This document shows, piece after piece, positions 58,794 through 64,000 of a stretch of DNA of 64,000 nucleotides (the stretch's first letter is position 1; each line of letters starts with the position of its first letter). This stretch comes from Amycolatopsis rubida. Its GTDB lineage: Bacteria > Actinomycetota > Actinomycetes > Mycobacteriales > Pseudonocardiaceae. The stretch covers positions 124,001 to 188,000 of the forward strand of contig NZ_FOWC01000010.1 of NCBI RefSeq assembly GCF_900115345.1, written 5' to 3'. The position numbers and the translations under genes are program-made. The notes beneath the pieces were generated by a model, which was not told where the DNA came from, did not search any database, and was given only the letters and a program-made list of their open reading frames with translations.

Positions 58794-60094
58794 TGCCCGC
58801 GACCATCGTGCTGGCCGACGACTGCGGCACGCTCGACGTCGGCTGCCAGATCGGGTCGGGAGTCCACAACTGGTTCACGGATTTGGCCAATTCCATCGCC
58901 AAGGGCGCGGTCGAGTTGCTCGCCGAGGCCATGACGTACTGGACCAAAAGCGACCGCTCGTCGATGCTGCAAGGCCCCTCGATCACCGAGATCCAGGGCC
59001 TGCTGCTCTACGTCGGGCTCGTGTTGCTGGTCGGATCCGTTGTCTGGCAAGGCATCCTCATGATCTGGAAGCGCAAGGCCGAGCCGCTGGTCAACACCGG
59101 CATGGGGCTGCTGTCGTTCGCGGGCTGGTCGACGATGGGCACCGCGGCCGCGGTCCTGCTGTACCAGGGCGGGCTCGCGCTGTCGGACCAGGTGCTCAGC
59201 GCCTCGATCCAGAAGTTCAGCAACACCATGACCAACGCCATGCAGGCCAACGTCGCCGCGTCGACGGCCGCGATCTTCTTCCTGGCGCTCATCATGTTCT
59301 TCCTCTCCGGGATCCAGTGGATCCTGGGGTTCTTCCGGATGGGCGCGCTGGTGATCATCCTGGCGCTGATCCCGACCGCGGCCGCCGGGCAGATCAACGA
59401 GGCCACCAAACCGTGGCTGCGCAAACTGCTGAGCTGGGCGCTGAGCCTGATCCTCTACCAGCCGATCGCGGCGATCGTCTACGCGATCGGGTTCCTGCTG
59501 CTGGGCGAGGGCACCGACATCGGCACGATCCTCACCGGCATGGCCGTGCTCGCCATGGCGGTGATCGCGATGCCCACGATGCTGCGGTTCTTCGACTGGG
59601 GAGGGCAGCGGTTCGTCTCCTCCGGCGGCGGAGGCGGCGGCGCGATGGCGGCCGGAGCCGCGGCCAGCATGATCGGCGGCGCGGGCGCCAGCGGCTTCAG
59701 CAAGTTCATGGACCGCTCCGGTCCCGCCGGAGACGGCGGCGGCAACCAAGGCGCCGGAGCGCCGCCGGTGGCCCCGGCCAACAACGGCGACGGGCCGGGC
59801 GGGGGAGCCGGGGACCGGCCCGGAGGCGCTCCGGACACCGGCCACGGAGGCGGACCGCCCGGCGGCGGAAGCGGCGACGCCGAGCACGGACCCGAAGCCG
59901 CGGCAGGCACGGGAACGGAAGCGGGGACGGCAGGCACGGGAGCGGAAACGGGGACGGCCGGGGCCGGAGCCGCCGGGGCCGGGGCCGGTGCCGGGGCCGG
60001 TGTCGGGGCGGTGGCCGGTGCGGCGCTGGAAGCCGGAAACGCGGCCAAGGGAGCAGTCAGCGACACGATGACCGAGGGGTCCGGCGATGAGTGA
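58793..60094 (+). CDS. VirB6-like polytopic T4SS protein
   Basis: 433 aa. Helices include IQGLLLYVGLVLLVGSVVWQ, GLLSFAGWSTMGTAAAVLLY, AAIFFLALIMFFLSGIQWIL, GALVIILALIPTAAAG, AIVYAIGFLLLGEG and TGMAVLAMAVIAMPTMLRFF. After these comes FFDWGGQRFVSSGGGGGGAM and a 140-residue Gly/Ala/Pro-rich tail with (A/T)GTGTEAGTAG-type repeats. The plan matches the inner-membrane channel subunit VirB6/TrbL of actinobacterial plasmids. Its end overlaps the next gene by 8 nt. Confidence 0.8.
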   Translation: MPATIVLADDCGTLDVGCQIGSGVHNWFTDLANSIAKGAVELLAEAMTYWTKSDRSSMLQGPSITEIQGLLLYVGLVLLVGSVVWQGILMIWKRKAEPLVNTGMGLLSFAGWSTMGTAAAVLLYQGGLALSDQVLSASIQKFSNTMTNAMQANVAASTAAIFFLALIMFFLSGIQWILGFFRMGALVIILALIPTAAAGQINEATKPWLRKLLSWALSLILYQPIAAIVYAIGFLLLGEGTDIGTILTGMAVLAMAVIAMPTMLRFFDWGGQRFVSSGGGGGGAMAAGAAASMIGGAGASGFSKFMDRSGPAGDGGGNQGAGAPPVAPANNGDGPGGGAGDRPGGAPDTGHGGGPPGGGSGDAEHGPEAAAGTGTEAGTAGTGAETGTAGAGAAGAGAGAGAGVGAVAGAALEAGNAAKGAVSDTMTEGSGDE

Positions 60095-61580
60095 CACGCG
60101 CACGTACGGGGGATGGCGGGCCAGGCGGGGCTTCGGCGTCGGGAAGCTGTCCGAAGCGCAGACGATGGTCATGGCGGGCTGCGTGATGGTCCCGCTGGGG
60201 ACCTGGGTCCTGGTCGCCAGCACCGGGCTTCCGCTGCTGGTGATGGGCATCGCGCTGCTGGTGTCGCTGGTCACCGGCGTGCTGGCGCTGGTGCCGCACC
60301 GCTCGCGCGGCGTGTCGCTGGGCGGGTCGCTGATCATCTCCGCCCGCAGCGCCACCGCGAACCGCAAAGGCTGGTCCGAGTGGGAATCCGGGGTCTTCAC
60401 GCGGCACCCGCGAGGAAAAGAACTGCCCGGCGTCCTCGCGCCGCTGATGCCGCTGTCCACAAAGGACGGACTGGGCAACCCGTTCGGCCTGTTGTGGGAC
60501 CGGCGCACCGGGCGGCTGACCGCGTCGCTGCGGGTCGCTCCGGTGGGCACCGTCCTGGCCGATCAGGACCGGCAGGACCTGTGGATCGGGTCCTTCGCCG
60601 CGTGGCAGGCGTCGCTCGGGTACGAGCCGACCGTGGAATGGGCCTCGATCACGGTGGAATCGGCCCCCAGCACCGGAACCGAACTCGCCGACTACGTCAG
60701 CGACCGGCTCGACCCGGCCGCGCCGGCGGTCGCGCGCGAGACGATGCGCGAGGTCGCCGAGGCGCACCGCGGGTCGACAGCGGACATTTCCGTCCGGGTG
60801 TCGCTGACGTTCCAGCCGCAGCGGGCGCGGCCGCAGCCGCGCGACGACGCCGAACGCGTCGCCGAGGTCTCCCGCGCGCTGTCCGGGCTGGAAGGCGACC
60901 TCCCGTTGTGCGGGGTCGCGATGCTCGGCCGGGCCACCGCCGCCGACATGACCCACTGGCTGCGCTCGGCCTACGACCCGCACGCCCGCGGCGAACTCGC
61001 CCGCCTGGCCGAGCAGAAGCACTTGCTGGCATGGGCCGACGCCGGGCCGGTCAAGGCGCACGCGCTGGCCGACCACTACTGGCACGACTCCGGGTGGAGC
61101 TGCACCTGGGCCCTGGCGGGCCTGCCCAACCAGCTGGTGACCAGCAACGTCCTGGCGCCGCTGGTGACGCCCGGCCGCTACCACCGCCGGGTCACCATCA
61201 CCTATCAGCCGTATCCGGCCGACCAGGCCGGGGACGTGGTGGCGCGCGAGGCCACCGGCTCGGCGTTCCGCCGCGAAGTGCGCCGCCGGCGCGGCATCGA
61301 CGACACCGCCCGCGACCGCACCGACGAGGTCCGGGCCCGCCAGGCCGCCGAGGAGGAGGCCCGGGGCGCGGGCGTCGGGCTGTGGGGCATGTACGTCACG
61401 ACCACCGTCTCCGATCCCCGGCGGCTGCCGGACGCGATCGCCGACGTCGAGAGCCGGGCCCGCAACGCGAAACTGCGGCTGCGCCGGTGCTGGGGCTGGC
61501 AGGGCGCCGGGTTCGCCGCCTCCCTCGGCGTCGGGATCTACCCGCCGGAGCTGGCGCGGCGCGGGCGGATGGCCCGATGA
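60087..61580 (+). CDS. SCO6880-family conjugation protein (PrgI/VirB3-VirB4 N-terminal-like)
   Basis: 497 aa. Two membrane helices near the N-terminus (AQTMVMAGCVMVPLGTWVLV, LPLLVMGIALLVSLVTGVLA) are followed by a soluble domain that resembles the N-terminal part of VirB4 (LTASLRVAPVGTVLADQDRQ, WIGSFAAWQASLGYEPTVEW, ADISVRVSLTFQPQ, RRVTITYQPYPADQAG). It has no P-loop. In SCO6880-type systems this protein and a separate ATPase replace a fused VirB3-VirB4. The ATPase gene lies 530 nt downstream. Confidence 0.8.
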   Translation: MSDTRTYGGWRARRGFGVGKLSEAQTMVMAGCVMVPLGTWVLVASTGLPLLVMGIALLVSLVTGVLALVPHRSRGVSLGGSLIISARSATANRKGWSEWESGVFTRHPRGKELPGVLAPLMPLSTKDGLGNPFGLLWDRRTGRLTASLRVAPVGTVLADQDRQDLWIGSFAAWQASLGYEPTVEWASITVESAPSTGTELADYVSDRLDPAAPAVARETMREVAEAHRGSTADISVRVSLTFQPQRARPQPRDDAERVAEVSRALSGLEGDLPLCGVAMLGRATAADMTHWLRSAYDPHARGELARLAEQKHLLAWADAGPVKAHALADHYWHDSGWSCTWALAGLPNQLVTSNVLAPLVTPGRYHRRVTITYQPYPADQAGDVVAREATGSAFRREVRRRRGIDDTARDRTDEVRARQAAEEEARGAGVGLWGMYVTTTVSDPRRLPDAIADVESRARNAKLRLRRCWGWQGAGFAASLGVGIYPPELARRGRMAR

Positions 61581-61915
61581 ACACCGCCGAATTCCTGCGG
61601 CGCAAGCGATTCCGGGGCGTGCCGCCGACGAAACCGACGGCGCTGCCCGCGACGGCGCGCCGCCGCGTCCACCCCTACCGCGGGCGGTGCGTCGGCCGCA
61701 CCCGCCGCGCCGGGCGGCCGCCGCCGGGCAGTCCCGGACAGCAGCAGAGCGATGCGCGGAAAAACCAAGCACGGCAACGCGAACACCATGGGGGAAACAT
61801 GGCCGCGACACAGCCTCGGCGCGGGAATCCCGACCCGCCGCCGGACACGCGGTGCGGGCGCCGGCCGATCGCGCCCGCACCGCAGGCGCCGTCCGCTCGC
61901 CCGATCGCGCACTGA
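61577..61915 (+). CDS. small basic protein, 112 aa
   Basis: ATG 61577 overlaps the preceding stop (ATGA). It begins MNTAEFLRRKRFRGVPPTKP and is extremely rich in Arg and Pro. The coupled start argues for translation; the composition argues for chance openness. The 61916-62107 gap shows nothing further. Confidence 0.35.
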   Translation: MNTAEFLRRKRFRGVPPTKPTALPATARRRVHPYRGRCVGRTRRAGRPPPGSPGQQQSDARKNQARQREHHGGNMAATQPRRGNPDPPPDTRCGRRPIAPAPQAPSARPIAH

Positions 61916-62107
61916 CGCGCGGCAGTTCCGCAGCGGCGCCGCTGCGCGCGGAACCACAGGCCGTGCTGCGAGTTCCGCCCGCGCCCGGTGGCAGGCGGGG
62001 ACTCGCACGCACGCCGGCGGCATCCGGCCCGGCTGGGGGTCGGACCGGATGCCGCCATCTCACATTTCGTTGCCGCACCAGCAGTTCACGCGATCAGGGG
62101 GAACGCG

Positions 62108-63664
62108 ATGAATCTGTTCGGCCGGCGCGCTGCACGCGCCGTCACCGATCCCGACCACGCCGACGGCGGTCTCGTCATTCCGCAGACCGTCGCCGACGCC
62201 ACGCTGCGCCATCAGCCCGAGCGCAGCGACCCGCTCGCCGAGCTGCGTGCACTGCCCGTCCCGCCCGCGCGCGGCTGGGCGGTGCCCCAGGGCGGACGCG
62301 ACCACCACGTCGGCTCGGCCGCGCTGTGGCAGGGCACCACCACGCAGCTGGCCGGTTTGTATCCGTTCGTCGGCGGGTCCGGCGCGCGGGTTCGGGGCGT
62401 CCCGATCGGACACGACCTGCACACCCACGAGCCCATCGGCCTCCACCCCGGGGACTGGCTGAAAACCGGTCTCATTTCCAACACGGGGCTGTGGGTTCAA
62501 GCGCAGCCGGGGGTCGGGAAAAGCGCGTTCGCGAAACGGCTCGGGACCGGGCTGTGCGCGTTCGGCTGGATGTTCTTCTGCCCGGCGGATGTGAAAGGGG
62601 AATACACCGCCCTGGTCCGCCGCCTCGGCGGCACCGTGATCAAGATCGGGCGCGGGCACGACGCGATCAACCCGCTCGACCCCGGCCCGCTCGGCGCGCT
62701 GCTCGCGACCACCGTCGGCCGCGAACGCGACGCCCTGCGCGAATCGATCCGCGCCCGCCAGACCTCGCTGCTGGAGGGCCTGCTGCTGCTGGAGCTGGAC
62801 CGCCCGCCGACGCCGACCGAGCGCAACCTCGTCTCCCGGGCCATCGACTTGGCCACCGACGCCGCCCCGGGCAACCAGCCCACCATCCCGGACGTGCGCG
62901 CGGTGCTCGACCAGGCGCCGCAGCCGCTGCTGTCGGCCGCGCGGATCGGCGACAGCCGGGAACGCTATTTCGACCTCGTCCGCGAAGTGCTCTCCAGCTT
63001 CGACCTGCTCGTCGACGGCCCGCTGCGCGGGCTGTTCGACCGGCGTTCCACCGCGCGCCTGGACCAGGATTCCCCGGCCACGTCGCTGGACATCTCCGTG
63101 CTGGACGAGGAAACCGACGAGGTCGTGGCCGCGGCGATGCTCTGCTCCTGGGCCTGGGGCGCGGCGATGATCGAGGCCCGCCAGGCCGGGCACGGCCGCA
63201 ACATCCTCTGGGTCCAGGACGAGCACTGGCGGGCGCTGCGCACCGGGTCCGGGCTGGTGGAGAAGTCCGACCGGCTGACCCGGCTCAACAGGCACAAAGG
63301 CGTCGCCAGCGTCTATCTGACGCACTCCATGGACGACCTGGAAGCGCTGCCGTCCGAAGAGGACCGCGCCAAGGCGCGCGGCATCGCCGCCCGCTGCGCC
63401 ATCCACGTCTACGGCGGGCTCCCGGCCACCGAACTGCGCAGCCTGACGGTGTCGCTGTCCTCGCGCGAAGCCGACATGCTCTCCTCCTGGCAGTCGGCCG
63501 GCACGTGGGTTCCCGGGCAGCGCCATCCCGGACGCGGGCTCTACCTCGTCAAAGCGGGCGAGCGTGCCGGGCTGCCGGTGCGGATGAACCTCACCCCGCG
63601 CGAACTCGATCTGTACAACACCGATTCGGCGTTCGAGGCCGCGCCCCGTTCGGCGGTGGCGTGA
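62108..63664 (+). CDS. VirB4-type T4SS ATPase
   Basis: 518 aa. ATG 62108 after CAGGGGGAACGCG. Walker A QPGVGKS (133-139) in WVQAQPGVGKSAFAKRLGTG. FCPADVKGEYTALVRRLGG and INPLDPGPLG are typical VirB4/TraG-HerA segments. Walker B reads ILWVQDEHWRAL, and ASVYLTHSMDDLEALPSEED is the sensor region. It powers assembly or DNA transfer of the conjugation channel. Its stop touches the next gene (GTGATG). Confidence 0.88.
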   Translation: MNLFGRRAARAVTDPDHADGGLVIPQTVADATLRHQPERSDPLAELRALPVPPARGWAVPQGGRDHHVGSAALWQGTTTQLAGLYPFVGGSGARVRGVPIGHDLHTHEPIGLHPGDWLKTGLISNTGLWVQAQPGVGKSAFAKRLGTGLCAFGWMFFCPADVKGEYTALVRRLGGTVIKIGRGHDAINPLDPGPLGALLATTVGRERDALRESIRARQTSLLEGLLLLELDRPPTPTERNLVSRAIDLATDAAPGNQPTIPDVRAVLDQAPQPLLSAARIGDSRERYFDLVREVLSSFDLLVDGPLRGLFDRRSTARLDQDSPATSLDISVLDEETDEVVAAAMLCSWAWGAAMIEARQAGHGRNILWVQDEHWRALRTGSGLVEKSDRLTRLNRHKGVASVYLTHSMDDLEALPSEEDRAKARGIAARCAIHVYGGLPATELRSLTVSLSSREADMLSSWQSAGTWVPGQRHPGRGLYLVKAGERAGLPVRMNLTPRELDLYNTDSAFEAAPRSAVA

Positions 63665-64000
63665 TGACCTCGCCCACCTCGCGCCGCCACGCCTCCGGCG
63701 CCACGCCGGTGCTCCCGTGGGTGATCGTCGGGCTGATCGGCTCGGTGTTCCTGCTCGGCGGCATGGTCTGGGTCGCCGCGCAGGCCGGTGCCGCTCCCGG
63801 ATTTCCCGTGCCCTCGCCCGGATCCATCCCCACCGCGCTGCGCCGTCCCGGGCTGACCGGCCTCATCGGTCCCGGCGGATCCGAGATCTGGTTCTGGATC
63901 GCCTTCGGCGCGCAGATCGCGGTGCTGCTCGCGGCCGCGATCACGGTCGCGGTGCTGATCGCGAAACGGGGACGGCCGCGCGACGGGCACCGGGCGATGA
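63664..64000 (+). CDS. membrane protein, N-terminal part (likely coupling protein), runs off the window
   Basis: 112 codons visible. Two membrane helices (TPVLPWVIVGLIGSVFLLGG with MVWVAA, and SEIWFWIAFGAQIAVLLAAA with ITVAVLIA) are followed by a basic stretch (KRGRPRDGHRAM). This is the N-terminal layout of VirD4/TraD-type coupling proteins, which normally follow the VirB4 gene here. The ATPase domain would lie beyond 64000, so identity is inferred. Confidence 0.6.
   Translation, partial: MTSPTSRRHASGATPVLPWVIVGLIGSVFLLGGMVWVAAQAGAAPGFPVPSPGSIPTALRRPGLTGLIGPGGSEIWFWIAFGAQIAVLLAAAITVAVLIAKRGRPRDGHRAM

Noticed and set aside
61988..62107. N-terminal extension of the VirB4 ATPase
   Set aside because: ATG 62108 has a good ribosome binding site and starts the conserved part; the extension is low-complexity.
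1..64000. Very many long antisense frames opposite real genes
   Set aside because: At this GC content stop codons are rare in all frames; these lack ribosome binding sites and family motifs and mirror a better-supported gene.

Overview
The window comes from a very high-GC actinomycete. Third-codon GC is strongly biased, GTG starts and ATGA/GTGA overlaps are common, and the families present (AfsR/LuxR-type STAND regulator, DUF574 methyltransferase, SCO6880-type conjugation protein, YczE-type membrane protein) are typical of Pseudonocardiales such as Amycolatopsis or Pseudonocardia; genus is my inference. It looks like a plasmid, or a plasmid-derived integrated region. It has a ParA/ParB-like pair with 12-bp direct repeats upstream, a primase-polymerase-type replication protein with short repeats upstream, a Tn3 transposase remnant, and at the right end an operon for a conjugative type IV secretion system that runs off the window. 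I see no rRNA, tRNA or CRISPR array.

Layout. 1-4.9 kb: a truncated lasso-cyclase-like fragment, then a 52-residue peptide with a strong ribosome binding site, a JmjC-type oxygenase and an aldo/keto reductase (a candidate RiPP operon), facing an APH-type phosphotransferase and a TIM-barrel isomerase. 5.4-9.0 kb: a STAND/LuxR regulator convergent with a P450. 9.3-18.1 kb, all on the minus strand: from 18.1 kb downward, a small protein, cupin, PLP aminotransferase and YczE-like membrane protein (coupled starts), a secreted alpha/beta hydrolase, a secreted peptide carrying three copies of GNDEPLTREGAV, a second secreted hydrolase paralogue, a MetE-like protein, a frameshifted cytosine methyltransferase and a frameshifted small protein. 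18.7-23.1 kb: small proteins, then a PAP2 phosphatase / multi-TM protein / ImmA-IrrE peptidase / XRE regulator operon. 23.1-29.6 kb: degenerate genes, inverted repeats, a 524-residue unknown protein, ParB-like and ParA genes, iterons, and an island of about 0.9 kb that is strikingly AT-rich for this DNA. 29.6-37.4 kb: a run of short plasmid genes, several with apparent frameshifts, the Tn3 scar and the Rep gene. 37.6-57 kb: secreted and surface proteins (lipoprotein, S53 protease, L,D-transpeptidase, anchor-type protein), a membrane metallopeptidase, a double-XRE regulator, a diguanylate cyclase, a DUF574 methyltransferase and a small NACHT-like NTPase. 57.1-64 kb: the conjugation operon.

Three AT-rich palindromes (TTAACTATAGTTAA and close variants) at 37.65, 48.20 and 56.62 kb lie in otherwise gene-poor spacers of the plasmid half and suggest one regulator acting at dispersed promoters; the double-XRE protein next to the central site is the natural candidate. 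The most unusual locus is the secreted repeat-peptide operon at 11-18 kb: two homologous secreted hydrolases flank a signal-peptide-bearing repeat peptide, and a cytoplasmic cupin/aminotransferase/MetE-like set is encoded alongside.

Many genes between 9 and 44 kb show a single or double frameshift, a missing start codon or, at 51.9 kb, an in-frame amber codon, while the reading frames on either side look conserved. This is either real decay in a mobile region or residual indel error in the assembly, and it limits certainty for those entries.
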